From: Hyphomicrobiales bacterium
Lineage (GTDB): Bacteria; Pseudomonadota; Alphaproteobacteria; Rhizobiales; Rhizobiaceae
Direction: 5' to 3'
DNA length: 64,000 bases
Assembly: GCA_900467185.1 (NCBI GenBank)
Contig: UBPA01000003.1
Location: 186,001 to 250,000 of the forward strand
This document shows positions 50,643-59,964 of this stretch, in pieces. Made by a program: the position numbers and the translations under genes. How positions within the stretch are numbered: position 1 is the stretch's first letter; each line of letters opens with the position of its first letter. The notes below the pieces were generated by a model. It made no database searches. It saw only the letters and a program-made list of their open reading frames with translations, and was not told the origin of the DNA.

Positions 50643-52007
50643 TCAGGGCTGCGGTTTTGCGAGAGCGGCGATGATGTCGCGATGGAGCACGCTGTCGTCA
50701 TAGCCCGTCCGGCGCGGCGTCAGGCCCAGCCTGACCACGGCGAGCTTCATCGAGGGCACGAGCAGGATCGACTGCCCGTCATGCCCTCGCATCCAGTAGG
50801 CATCGCTCGGAAAGCCCTGAGCCTCCGGCCCCGTCTTCATCCAGACCTGCCCCGAGCCGAACCGCCCGTTGGAGGCCGACGTCGCCGTGCGCATCAGGCG
50901 GACATAGTCGGGTGGCAGGATCGGCTCGTTATTCCAGACGCCGTCCTGCAGCAGAAAGAGCGCGAACCGCCCCCAGTCCCGCGCCGTCGCATACATGTAG
51001 GACGAACCGACGAAGGTGCCGTGCGCATCGGGCTCAAGGATCGCGCTGCTCATGCCGAGCGGCCGGAACAGGGATGCCCGCGGAAAGGTCAGCGCTTCGC
51101 GCGGGCTCGCAAACGAATTCATCCACAGGCGCGATAGGATGACGGACGTGCCGCTGGAATAGGAGAACTGCGTGCCCGGTGCTGTATCGAGCGTCTTTGA
51201 CGCGGCATAGGCCGCCATGTCGTTTTCGAGGAAGAGCATCCGCGTCGCATCCGTCACGCTGCCATAGCTCTCGTTGAAGCCGAGGCCGCTCTGCATGCCG
51301 AGCAGGTCCGAAAGCGTGATCCGGCTGCGCTCGTCGTTGCGCCACTGCGGCAGGAGGTCGGCCTTGTCGAGGGCCATCTGCCCGTCCCGGACGCGCAAGC
51401 CGATCAGCGCCGCCGTCACCGTCTTCGTCATGGACCAGCCGAGAAGCGGCGTGGAGGCATAGAAACCGCGACCATAGCGTTCGGCGATGATTCGCCCGTC
51501 CCGGATGACGACGAGACCGCGCAGGCCGGGCCCGACCCGCTGGTCGTCCTCGATCAGCGCCTGAACCCCGGCATCCGCCACCAGCGCACCACCCTCCGGC
51601 CAGGGCTGCGTGGTGTCGGGCTCCACGCCGCGACGGCGCAGCGACCGGTTGCCTGGGAAGGCCGCAAAGGCGCCGTCGGTCACGTTGGAGCAGCCGAGGC
51701 CGTCGCGGAAGATCGCGTGCCCGGGTGCGGCAAAGCCGAACATGCGCGCCGTCACCGTCTTGCGCTGCTCGTCGACGGACACGCGAATGAAGCGGAGCAA
51801 GGGATGGCCCGGCGCCTGCACGTCGTCGGCGAGAACCTCCGACGCATTTCGGCCGGCAACGAACAGGCTGGAACAGACCATCTTCGCCGCATAGCTGTCC
51901 CCGAGCTTCAGGAGGTCGGGGGGCGCGACCGTCAGCCAGGCGCCGGCACCGGCAACGAGTGTGAACAGCCCGCCGGCCATCGACATGAGAAACGTGCGTC
52001 TGCGCAT
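50643..52007 (-). CDS. Serine hydrolase, class C beta-lactamase fold
   Basis: A 454-residue protein with an N-terminal Arg-rich signal anchor (RRRTFLMSMAGGLFTLVAGAGAW). A beta-lactamase-like domain follows: Ser192-x-x-Lys195 in GWSMTKTV, then YSSGTS in the position of YxN, and a GHDGQ motif in the position of the HxG/KTG triad. Such proteins include esterases and D-peptidases; a resistance role is not implied. An in-frame ATG at 52022 is an alternative start. It stands alone. Confidence 0.75.
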   Translation of the reverse strand: MRRRTFLMSMAGGLFTLVAGAGAWLTVAPPDLLKLGDSYAAKMVCSSLFVAGRNASEVLADDVQAPGHPLLRFIRVSVDEQRKTVTARMFGFAAPGHAIFRDGLGCSNVTDGAFAAFPGNRSLRRRGVEPDTTQPWPEGGALVADAGVQALIEDDQRVGPGLRGLVVIRDGRIIAERYGRGFYASTPLLGWSMTKTVTAALIGLRVRDGQMALDKADLLPQWRNDERSRITLSDLLGMQSGLGFNESYGSVTDATRMLFLENDMAAYAASKTLDTAPGTQFSYSSGTSVILSRLWMNSFASPREALTFPRASLFRPLGMSSAILEPDAHGTFVGSSYMYATARDWGRFALFLLQDGVWNNEPILPPDYVRLMRTATSASNGRFGSGQVWMKTGPEAQGFPSDAYWMRGHDGQSILLVPSMKLAVVRLGLTPRRTGYDDSVLHRDIIAALAKPQP

Positions 52008-52231
52008 GATCCGGTTCCGCATGACTGCAGGGCCCACGGTCGGCCGAAACGGCAGGACAGCAGGCCATGCAGCGAATGAAGCTGCCACGACGGTGCCCCC
52101 AGCAAGACAGAGGCGGCAACGCGCGCGGGCGAACGCCTGTCGGCGGCACGAGACCGCATCCAGGCTGACGCCGCCGCCACTATGGCCGTTTCGACAGGGG
52201 GAGCGCAACCCGCCAGCCGCGGGACAACGGC

Positions 52232-53614
52232 TCAGGCCTTGGTGTGGTGCACGCGGTTGCGGTCCAGAATGGCGGAGACGTCACCTGCCGCAACGGGACG
52301 CGAGATGAGGAAGCCCTGTATGGCGTTCGCACCACGGGCGCGCGCATATTCGAGCTGCGGTTCCGTTTCCACGCCCTCGATCGTCGTGGAAACATCGAAG
52401 GTGGTGCCGAGCTTCAGGATGATATCGACAAGCTCCGCATCACGCTTGCTGCCCAGCATGGCCGCGGTGAAGGACCGGTCGATCTTCAGGTGATCGAGCG
52501 GAAAGCGGCGCAGATTGTTGATCGAGGAAAAGCCGATGCCGAAATCATCGAGCGCGATCTTCACGCCCTCCGCCCGAAGTTCCGTCAGACTGTCGGAGAT
52601 GATGGCGGGATCGACCGAAAAGATCGACTCGGTCACTTCGATCGTCAGGCGCTCGGATGCGAGACCCGACTGGCGCAGGCAGTCCCGAACATAGGCGAGG
52701 AAGCTCGGATCGCGGAATTGGTCTCCCGCCACGTTGACGGCGACGCCGATCGGCGCCGGCCAGCGCCGCGCCTCTTCGCAGGCCGTGCGAATGACCCAGT
52801 TGCCGATCGGCAGGATGAGGCCTGTCGTCTCCGCGACCGAGATGAACTGGTCAGGCGCGATCACGCCCTTCTGGGGATGCCGCCAGCGGATCAGCGCTTC
52901 GAAGGCCTTGATCATGCGCGTTTCCGAGCAGACGATCGGCTGGTATTCGAGGAAGAACTCGTTCCGGTCGAGCGCCCGCGAGAGATCGTATTCGAGCTCC
53001 GAGCGCGCCGAGGCCTCATCCGACATGCCGGCTTCGTAGAAGACATGGCTGTTGCCGGCGATCTGTTTCGCCTTCGTCACGGCGAGGTCCGCCCGGCGCA
53101 AGAGAGCCGACATGGACACGTCATCGGGTGCCGGCACGGCGATGCCGATGCTCCCCACGATCCAGACCTCGCCAGCCGTAAGCTCGAACGGCGTGCCCAG
53201 GACGATCTTGATCGTCGCACAGATATCCTCGATCTTGCCGCGGGATGGCGATCCGGCGACGTGAACCGCGAATTCGTCCGCGCCCAGCCGGTAGATCGTT
53301 CCCACACCGGTCAGCACGTTGGAAAGACGCTTGGCGATTCGGATCAACACCTCGTCGCCCGCAGCATGATCCATCGCGTCGTTGATGAACTTGAACCGGT
53401 CGAGGTCGATCAGGAGCAGCGCACCCCGGCCCTGCCCCTGCGGACGGCTCAGTGCCGCCGTGAGGTCGTGTTCGAGCGCGAAACGGTTGGAAATGCCGGT
53501 GAGATGATCGATGTGCAGAAAAGGCGCGATCGGTGATGCCGTCGCGCCGTCAACGGGCGCGTCATTCGCGCTCTTGCGCTCGGATCGTCTCTTCTGCAGC
53601 CACGTCAACATCAT
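52232..53614 (-). CDS. GGDEF-EAL protein, probable c-di-GMP phosphodiesterase
   Basis: A 460-residue cytoplasmic protein. The GGDEF domain (about 35-195) has DHLTGISNRFALEHDL, LLIDLDRFKFINDAMDH and a degenerate RLGADEFAVHV (GADEF instead of GGDEF). The EAL domain (about 210-455) has FEALIRWRHP, AVNVAGDQFRD, IEVTESIF, IALDDFGIGFSS, LDHLKIDRSF, TIEGVET and IQGFLISRP. The EAL metal and catalytic residues look complete, so the net activity is probably c-di-GMP hydrolysis with the GGDEF acting as a sensor or GTP-binding domain. No N-terminal sensor is present. The ATG at 53614 follows GGAAAG. Confidence 0.85.
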   Translation of the reverse strand: MMLTWLQKRRSERKSANDAPVDGATASPIAPFLHIDHLTGISNRFALEHDLTAALSRPQGQGRGALLLIDLDRFKFINDAMDHAAGDEVLIRIAKRLSNVLTGVGTIYRLGADEFAVHVAGSPSRGKIEDICATIKIVLGTPFELTAGEVWIVGSIGIAVPAPDDVSMSALLRRADLAVTKAKQIAGNSHVFYEAGMSDEASARSELEYDLSRALDRNEFFLEYQPIVCSETRMIKAFEALIRWRHPQKGVIAPDQFISVAETTGLILPIGNWVIRTACEEARRWPAPIGVAVNVAGDQFRDPSFLAYVRDCLRQSGLASERLTIEVTESIFSVDPAIISDSLTELRAEGVKIALDDFGIGFSSINNLRRFPLDHLKIDRSFTAAMLGSKRDAELVDIILKLGTTFDVSTTIEGVETEPQLEYARARGANAIQGFLISRPVAAGDVSAILDRNRVHHTKA

Positions 53615-53849
53615 GCTCTTTCCAAAAGGAATCACCTGCTTCGCGGAGCGCCACGCCCTCCGCAGCCGTTCGAACGGCCGACGGATGTCGCCAGCCTATA
53701 CCTTTGGTTGATCGCCTGCCGCCTGCCAAGCGAACTTTGGAGGTTTGGTAAACGATCGGAACGCTAAACCGGGGGTCCACAGCCCGCGTCACGAAAGTGT
53801 TGCGCAAGCATCCTAGAAGCGTCGCATCTTCAACGAACGGCTGTTAACC

Positions 53850-55130
53850 ATGACCGATCTTGCGCCCATCGATCTCGTCTCCTCCCCGCGCGTCGCGGAT
53901 GCGCCGAAGGGGCGCAAGAACCAGAAGCTGCGCAAGGCCCTGATCCAGCACCAGCCGCTGACGGCATCCGGCCTGTCGGAGCGTCTCTTCGGCCTTCTCT
54001 TCTCCGGCCTCGTCTACCCGCAGATCTGGGAGGATCCCGCCGTGGACATGGAGGCGATGGAGATCCGGCCGGAACACCACATCGTCACCATCGGCTCGGG
54101 CGGTTGCAACATGCTCGCCTATCTCTCCGCCACGCCGGAGCGCATCGACGTCGTGGACCTGAACAGGCATCATGTGGCGCTGAACCGGCTGAAGCTTGCC
54201 GCCTTCCGCCACCTTCCCGCGCATAGCGACCTCGTGCGTTTTCTCGCCCGCGAACAGATGGCATCCAACGTCGCCGCCTACGACCGGTTCATCGCGCCAC
54301 ATCTTGATGCATCGACGCGCAGCTACTGGGAGGGCCGCAAGTTGAACGGTCGCCGGCGCGTCTCCGTCTTCGGCGCCAATCTCTATCGCACCGGCCTGCT
54401 CGGTCGCTTCATCTGGCTCAGCCACATGCTGGCCCGCGCCCATGGCGTGGACCCGGCCGAGCTTGTGGCCACGCGCTCCCTGCGCGAGCAACGCCAGTTC
54501 TTCGACGAGCGCCTGGCGCCCTTGTTCGAGCGTCCGGTGATCCGCTGGCTGACGGGCCGCAAGAGCTCTCTCTTCGGCCTCGGCATCCCGCCGCAGCAGT
54601 TCGATGAGCTGGCGAGTCTCAGCACCGAGAAGACGCTGGCGCCGGTTCTCCGCCACCGGCTGGAGAAGCTCGTCTGCCACTTCCCGCTTCGCCACAACTA
54701 CTTCGCCTGGCAGGCCTTCGGCCGCCGCTACCCGCTGCCGCACGAGGGCATGCTGCCGCTGCATCTCCAGCCGGAAGCCTACGAGGCGATTCGCGACAAT
54801 GCACAGCGGGTCCACGTCCATCACGAAAGCTTTACCGATCTCCTCGCGCGCAAGCTGCCGGGCTCCGTGGATCGCTACGTGCTTCTCGATGCGCAGGACT
54901 GGATGACGGATCAGCAGCTCGACGACCTCTGGACCGAGATCACCCGCACCGCCGCGCCGGGCGCGGTCGTCATCTTCCGCACCGCGGCCGAACGCAGCAT
55001 CCTCGAAGGCCGCGTGGCCGAAAGGCTGCTTGCACACTGGCACTACGACCGCACGCGATCTGGCGCCCTTAACGTCAAGGATCGCTCTGCCATCTATGGC
55101 GGATTCCATATCTACCGCAGGCAGGCGTGA
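53850..55130 (+). CDS. btaA: SAM:diacylglycerol 3-amino-3-carboxypropyltransferase BtaA
   Basis: A 426-residue DUF3419 protein. Landmarks are LSERLFGLLFSGLVYPQIWEDPAVDMEAM, HHIVTIGSGGCNMLAYL and IDVVDLNRHHVALNRLKLAA. The C-terminal part has HHESFTDLLARKLPGSVDRYVLLDAQDWM. BtaA transfers the homoserine side chain from SAM to diacylglycerol, the first step to the betaine lipid DGTS, a phosphate-free membrane lipid used by rhizobia under phosphate starvation. The next gene is btaB, overlapping by four nt. Confidence 0.93.
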   Translation: MTDLAPIDLVSSPRVADAPKGRKNQKLRKALIQHQPLTASGLSERLFGLLFSGLVYPQIWEDPAVDMEAMEIRPEHHIVTIGSGGCNMLAYLSATPERIDVVDLNRHHVALNRLKLAAFRHLPAHSDLVRFLAREQMASNVAAYDRFIAPHLDASTRSYWEGRKLNGRRRVSVFGANLYRTGLLGRFIWLSHMLARAHGVDPAELVATRSLREQRQFFDERLAPLFERPVIRWLTGRKSSLFGLGIPPQQFDELASLSTEKTLAPVLRHRLEKLVCHFPLRHNYFAWQAFGRRYPLPHEGMLPLHLQPEAYEAIRDNAQRVHVHHESFTDLLARKLPGSVDRYVLLDAQDWMTDQQLDDLWTEITRTAAPGAVVIFRTAAERSILEGRVAERLLAHWHYDRTRSGALNVKDRSAIYGGFHIYRRQA

Positions 55131-55786
55131 GCCAGATGCCCGAGGCCATCATCTCCGATAGCGCGCATGCCGGTCGCATGGACCGGATGTATCGCACCCA
55201 GCGTCACATCTATGACGCCACTCGAAAATACTATCTCTTCGGTCGGGATACGCTGATCGAGGACCTCAAGGTGGCGAGCGGTGACCGCGTACTGGAAGTG
55301 GGCTGCGGCACCGGGCGGAACCTGGCGCTGATTGCTAAGCGCTACCCCCGCGCGAAACTCTATGGTCTGGATATTTCAGCGGAAATGCTGATCTCCGCCC
55401 AGAAGGCGCTTGCCGGCAGCGATGCGACCCTGAAGACGGCCGATGCCACGGATTTCGACGCAGGCGCCTTCGGCGTCGAGGGCTTCGACCGCGTCGTCAT
55501 CTCCTACGCTCTGTCGATGATTCCCGAGTGGGAAAAGGCCATCGACAGAGCGCTCGACGCACTCGCGCCGGGCGGCGCCCTGCACATTGCCGACTTCGGC
55601 CAGCAGGAAGGTCTGCCGCCGATCGCACGCCGCCTTCTCGCAGCCTGGCTTACGCGTTTTCTAGTCACGCCGCGCGCGCAACTAATGGCGGTCGTCGCGG
55701 CGAAGGCCCAGTCGCGCGGCATGATTTCCGAGACCCGATCCATCGGCCGGGGCTATGCCTGGCTCGTCATCTGCCGGCGCATATGA
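55127..55786 (+). CDS. btaB: Diacylglyceryl-homoserine N-methyltransferase BtaB
   Basis: A 219-residue SAM methyltransferase. It opens with MYRTQRHIYDATRKYYLFGRD and has SAM motif I (VLEVGCGTGRNLALI), YGLDISAEML, and VVISYALSMIPEWEKAID. It performs three N-methylations to finish diacylglyceryl-N,N,N-trimethylhomoserine. It starts at GTG 55127, whose TG forms part of the btaA stop (GTGA overlap); an ATG at 55136 is possible. Together with btaA it is a complete two-gene betaine-lipid operon. I did not find a clear Pho box upstream of 53850. Confidence 0.93.
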   Translation: MSQMPEAIISDSAHAGRMDRMYRTQRHIYDATRKYYLFGRDTLIEDLKVASGDRVLEVGCGTGRNLALIAKRYPRAKLYGLDISAEMLISAQKALAGSDATLKTADATDFDAGAFGVEGFDRVVISYALSMIPEWEKAIDRALDALAPGGALHIADFGQQEGLPPIARRLLAAWLTRFLVTPRAQLMAVVAAKAQSRGMISETRSIGRGYAWLVICRRI

Positions 55787-56029
55787 CAGTCTTCCCGAAC
55801 GCATTGGTCGCCGGCAGACGCGCCTGACGGCCCAAAATCTCGCCGGATCGCGCAATGCGTTTGGGTCGTCTGACACAAGCCACGAACGCTATGCTGCGAA
55901 CGGGGCTTGAAACTAACCCAATTTTTACGTTGATATGATGAACATGGGGTTCAAGGTCTCCGGGGGGTCGGCACGAATGGGCAGTCAACGGTGAGGCACA
56001 ACGTTCCATCATCAACGAACGGGAACCCC

Positions 56030-56830
56030 ATGCGCCGGCTGCTCCTCGCTCTTCTGCCGATTGTCACGCTCCTGTCTGCGTGCACCTCAACCGACTACGA
56101 CCTCGTGCAGACGGCGTCCATACCGCCGCGTTTCCACGACAAGGACCCGCAGGATTTCGGCGATCGCACGCCCCAGCATCACAGCATTCACGGCATCGAC
56201 GTGTCCAAGTGGCAGGGCGATATCGACTGGGCAGCCGTCAAGCAGTCCGGCGTCTCCTTCGCCTTCATCAAGGCGACCGAGGGCAAGGACGTGGTCGACA
56301 CACGTTTTGAGGAATACTGGCCGAAGGCGCGCGCTGCCGGAATCGCCTATGCGCCCTATCATTTCTATTATTTCTGCTCGACGGCCGACGAGCAGGCCGA
56401 CTGGTTCATCCGCAACGTTCCCAGAAGCGCGGTTCACCTGCCGCCGGTGCTGGACGTGGAGTGGAACGGCGAGTCGAAAACCTGCCGCTATCGCCCCTCG
56501 CCGCTGACCGTCCAGAGCGAGATGAAGCGTTTCATGGACCGGCTCGAGGCCTATTACGGCAAGCGCCCGATCATCTATACCTCCGTCGATTTCCACCGCG
56601 ACAACCTCGTCGGGCAGTTCAACGAGCATCATTTCTGGGTGCGCTCCGTCGCCAAGCACCCGGTCGAAATCTACAAGGACCGCCGCTGGGCCTTCTGGCA
56701 GTACACCAGCACCGGCCAGATCCCCGGCATTTCCGGAAACACCGACATCAACGTCTTCGCGGGGTCCGAGAAGAACTGGCGCAAGTGGGTGAAGGCCGTC
56801 TCCGAGCCGAAGCAGGTTGCCGGGAACTGA
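56030..56830 (+). CDS. GH25 lysozyme, lipoprotein
   Basis: A 266-residue muramidase with a lipoprotein signal (LLALLPIVTLLSAC, Cys18). A GH25 TIM-like barrel follows: IHGIDVSKWQGDIDW (catalytic Asp region), FAFIKATEGKDVVDTRFEEYW, the DxE pair in PPVLDVEWNGE, and WAFWQYTSTGQIPGISGNTDIN. GH25 enzymes hydrolyse the MurNAc-GlcNAc bond. The first in-frame start (GTG 55991) would give a poor signal; the ATG at 56030 gives MRRLLLALLP. It is monocistronic, 160 nt before the MltB-like gene. Confidence 0.88.
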   Translation: MRRLLLALLPIVTLLSACTSTDYDLVQTASIPPRFHDKDPQDFGDRTPQHHSIHGIDVSKWQGDIDWAAVKQSGVSFAFIKATEGKDVVDTRFEEYWPKARAAGIAYAPYHFYYFCSTADEQADWFIRNVPRSAVHLPPVLDVEWNGESKTCRYRPSPLTVQSEMKRFMDRLEAYYGKRPIIYTSVDFHRDNLVGQFNEHHFWVRSVAKHPVEIYKDRRWAFWQYTSTGQIPGISGNTDINVFAGSEKNWRKWVKAVSEPKQVAGN

Positions 56831-56989
56831 CGGTCGCCGCTGCCGCTCCGGCACCATCATCCGGTTTCGGCCTCTCCGCTTCTTCATTCCGCCCTATTGC
56901 CGTGTGAAATCGGCCTGATGCCGCCGGTCCCGCGACCGGCGGCCCTCCGTTGCCGTCATCTTGACCGAACCATCTTCAAGGACCCGCCT

Positions 56990-58249
56990 ATGCTTCGCAC
57001 ACGCCCGCTCTCGTCCCGCCTCGTCACCGCCAGTTTGCTCGCGCTCATGACATCGGCAGCCGTTTCGGGACCGGCATCGGCACAGACCGCGACACCCCCG
57101 GCCGCTGCGCCGGTCGCTGCAGCACCGGCGGCACCCTGCGGTGGCGATCTCTCCGCCTTCCTCAGCGGCGTGAAGACGGAAGCCGTCGCCAAGGGCATTC
57201 CGGCCGAGGTGGTCGATCGCGCGCTGGCCGGTGCCGTCATCGACGAGAAGGTGCTTGGTCGCGACCGGGCGCAGGGCGTCTTCAAGCAGACCTTCGCCGA
57301 ATTCTCCAACCGCACCGTCAGCAAGGCGCGGCTCGATATCGGTGCGAAGAAGATGAAGGAATATGCGAGCGTCTTTGCTCGCGCCGAGCAGGAATACGGC
57401 GTGCCCGCCCCAGTCATCACCGCCTTCTGGGCGATGGAAACCGACTTCGGCGCCGTGCAGGGCAACTTCAACACCCGCAACGCACTGGTCACGCTCGCCC
57501 ATGACTGCCGCCGCCCGCAAATGTTTCGCCCGCAGCTGATCGCTGCTATCGAGATGGTCCAGCATGGCGACCTCGATCCGGCCACGACGACGGGTGCCTG
57601 GGCCGGCGAGATCGGCCAGGTCCAGATGCTGCCGGAAGACATCATCGCACAAGGCGTCGATGGCGATGGCGACGGCCACGTCAATCTGAAGGAAAGCTCG
57701 GCCGACGCCATCCTGACGGCGGCAAAGTTCATCAAGAGCCTCGGCTACACCGCCGGACAGCCCTGGATTCAGGAAGTCACCCTGCCGGAAAACCTGCCCT
57801 GGGAGAAGACGGGCCTCCAGCCCGGCATGACCACCGGACAGTGGTTCGCGCTTGGCGTCAAGCCGCGCGACGGCAACACGCAGTTCGGCGACCTCCCCGC
57901 CTCGGTTGTCATTCCGCAGGGCCGCAAGGGCGTGGCGTTCATGACCTATCCGAACTTCAACATCTATCTCGAATGGAACCAGTCGTTCATCTACACGACC
58001 TCCGCCGCCTACTTCGCCACCCGCCTTGCCGGCGCGCCGCCCTATGAGGCGCGCAACCCGGAACAGGGCCTGAACGACGAGCAGATGAAGGTGCTACAGA
58101 CCAAGCTCGACGCCATCGGCCACGACGTCGGCAAGATCGACGGCATTCTCGGCTCCGGTACCCGTGCCGCCCTGCAGCGCGAGCAGCTGCGCCTCGGCAT
58201 CCCCGCCGACGGCTGGGCGACGCAGGCCGTCCTCGACGCCCTGCCGTAA
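56990..58249 (+). CDS. Lytic murein transglycosylase, MltB family
   Basis: A 419-residue exported protein with a signal peptide (about 1-31, ending ASAQT). The SLT_2/MltB domain has PAPVITAFWAMETDFGAVQGN with the catalytic Glu, ALVTLAHDCRRPQMF, GAWAGEIGQVQMLPEDII and DGDGHVNLKESSADAILTAAKFI. A C-terminal PG_binding_1 domain follows (MKVLQTKLDAIGHDVGKIDGILGSGTRAALQREQ). It cleaves glycan strands by lytic transglycosylation. The ATG at 56990 follows CAAGGA; longer frames lack a signal peptide. Confidence 0.9.
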   Translation: MLRTRPLSSRLVTASLLALMTSAAVSGPASAQTATPPAAAPVAAAPAAPCGGDLSAFLSGVKTEAVAKGIPAEVVDRALAGAVIDEKVLGRDRAQGVFKQTFAEFSNRTVSKARLDIGAKKMKEYASVFARAEQEYGVPAPVITAFWAMETDFGAVQGNFNTRNALVTLAHDCRRPQMFRPQLIAAIEMVQHGDLDPATTTGAWAGEIGQVQMLPEDIIAQGVDGDGDGHVNLKESSADAILTAAKFIKSLGYTAGQPWIQEVTLPENLPWEKTGLQPGMTTGQWFALGVKPRDGNTQFGDLPASVVIPQGRKGVAFMTYPNFNIYLEWNQSFIYTTSAAYFATRLAGAPPYEARNPEQGLNDEQMKVLQTKLDAIGHDVGKIDGILGSGTRAALQREQLRLGIPADGWATQAVLDALP

Positions 58250-58270
58250 GCCCTTGCAATCCTGAGGCTA

Positions 58271-58307
58271 CGAAACGCCGCGCGTCGGAAACGACCGCGG
58301 CGTTTCG
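58271..58307. terminator. Hairpin between convergent genes
   Basis: A 12-bp stem (CGAAACGCCGCG / CGCGGCGTTTCG) with a 13-nt loop lies in the 68-nt space between the convergent MltB-like and antiporter genes. The missing T-run lowers confidence, but its position fits a shared terminator. Confidence 0.55.
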
Positions 58308-58317
58308 CGTTATGCGA

Positions 58318-59718
58318 TCACGCCCCGTCAGCGCGATCACGCCGATGCTGCCGGGCAAGCCGCAACGCGCGATAACGGATACGAAGCGCCCGCCCGATCC
58401 CCACAAGCGCCGCCCCGCCGCGCGACACCTCGGCAAGCTCCCGGGCATAGGCGATCGCAAAGGCGTGGCGGTAGCTCTCCCGGTGTTCGGCCGCCAGCCC
58501 GTCGAGCCGATGCATGATCGACACCCAGAGCGGCGACACGAGCAGAGACAGGGCCGTGACGGCGATGGCAATGCGATAGGCGTCGAGATCGAGCGCCCCG
58601 GCCGACAGCCCTGCGGCGGCCAGCACGAACGAGAATTCGCCGATCTGCGCCATGGAAAGCCCCGCCACCAGCGCCACCTGCGGCGGCGAACCGGTGCGGC
58701 GCAACAGCGCGATGTTGAGCACCGTCTTGGCCGCGATGACCACGATGGCCAGCGAGAGCACCATAAACAGATGCTCGGCCATGAAGGTCAGGTCGATCAA
58801 AAGCCCGATCGACAGGAAGAAGGCGACGAGAAGCACGCTCTGGATCGGCTCGATGACGGGAATGACCCGCGACCGCAGCGTCGAATTGCCGATGACGATA
58901 CCCGCCAGAAAGGCGCCATAGGCCGGCGACATGCCGGCAACGCCCGAGAGTGCCGCCGCCGAAAAGCAGACCGCAAGTGCGCCCAGCGCCAGGATCTCCA
59001 CTTTGTCCTCGATGGCGGCGCTGAACGGCAGCCGGAGCTTTCCGCGGCGCCCGAGCCACCAGAGCAGGCCGCCGAGCAGGCCGATCGCCAGAAGCATCTT
59101 GACCGCGATCTGCAACACTCCGATCTCGCCGCCACGGCCCTCCCCGCCGAGGCTGGTGACGAGTATGAGCATGGGCACGACAGCGATATCCTGCGCGATC
59201 AGCACGCCGACCGCGATACGGCCGGTCTCGCTGCGCAGTTCCCCGCGATCATCCAGCATCTTCATCGCAACGACGGTGGAGGACAGCGCAACCACGAAAC
59301 CAAGAATGAGCCCTTCGGCAAACGGCGTGCCGGAGATCGCCGAGATCAGCAGCGCCACACCGACCGAGACACCGATCTGCCCGCCGGCCACCAGCAAGGC
59401 CTGCCGCAGGCTGAGGATGAAGGCGCGGATGGAAAGCTCCATGCCGATGAAGAACAGGAGCACGATCACCCCCATCTCGGCCAGCAGCGTCACATTGGCA
59501 CTGTCGGCGATGAAACCGAATCCTGTCGGTCCGAGCGCGACGCCGGCGAGAATGAACCCGACCAGCGGCGGCTGGCGTAGACGCAGGAAACCGAGCCCCA
59601 GAAGCGCGGCGACCGCGATGACCAGCGCGATCGAGACGAGATCCTGTCCATGTCCTGCCGCCTGGGCAGCCGTATGTGTGGTGGATGATGATGGCAGCGT
59701 TCGTCTCCCTCGGTCCAT
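58318..59718 (-). CDS. Kef-type cation:proton antiporter
   Basis: A 466-residue membrane protein of the CPA2 family with about 12-13 helices. Landmarks are LRQPPLVGFILAGVALGPTGFGF, VIVLLFFIGMELSI, FVVALSSTVVAMKMLDDRGEL, IAVGVLIAQDIAVVPMLILV, MSPAYGAFLAGIVIGNS and LSMAQIGEFSFVLAAAG. The C-terminus is cytoplasmic, Arg-rich and lacks a TrkA-N/RCK domain, so regulation differs from KefB/KefC. The exchanged ion is unknown. I take the ATG at 59718; a frame reading far upstream (to 60618) runs antisense through the EamA gene and is not credible. Confidence 0.82.
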   Translation of the reverse strand: MDRGRRTLPSSSTTHTAAQAAGHGQDLVSIALVIAVAALLGLGFLRLRQPPLVGFILAGVALGPTGFGFIADSANVTLLAEMGVIVLLFFIGMELSIRAFILSLRQALLVAGGQIGVSVGVALLISAISGTPFAEGLILGFVVALSSTVVAMKMLDDRGELRSETGRIAVGVLIAQDIAVVPMLILVTSLGGEGRGGEIGVLQIAVKMLLAIGLLGGLLWWLGRRGKLRLPFSAAIEDKVEILALGALAVCFSAAALSGVAGMSPAYGAFLAGIVIGNSTLRSRVIPVIEPIQSVLLVAFFLSIGLLIDLTFMAEHLFMVLSLAIVVIAAKTVLNIALLRRTGSPPQVALVAGLSMAQIGEFSFVLAAAGLSAGALDLDAYRIAIAVTALSLLVSPLWVSIMHRLDGLAAEHRESYRHAFAIAYARELAEVSRGGAALVGIGRALRIRYRALRLARQHRRDRADGA

Positions 59719-59964
59719 GCGCTTCGGCGCGCGCGTGACCGGTCTACGGCAACGCATGCGAACATGCCGCCATGTTCGGCAGGAAGCGGGCAAGGTCAAG
59801 CCATCCCGACATCGGCGCTCGGACGCATCCGACGCTTTCTCGGGACAGCGATCCCCGGCGCAAGAAACGGGTGGTGGCTGCACACGCAAAGCGCTACAGC
59901 CCGGATCCAAGTCCGCGGAGCGAAGACGAAGCGGACCTTCAGTCCGTGGCAGGGGAACGCGAAA

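Noticed and set aside
53844-55109. 421-codon minus-strand ORF opposite btaA
   Set aside because: Antisense shadow of a clearly recognised gene.
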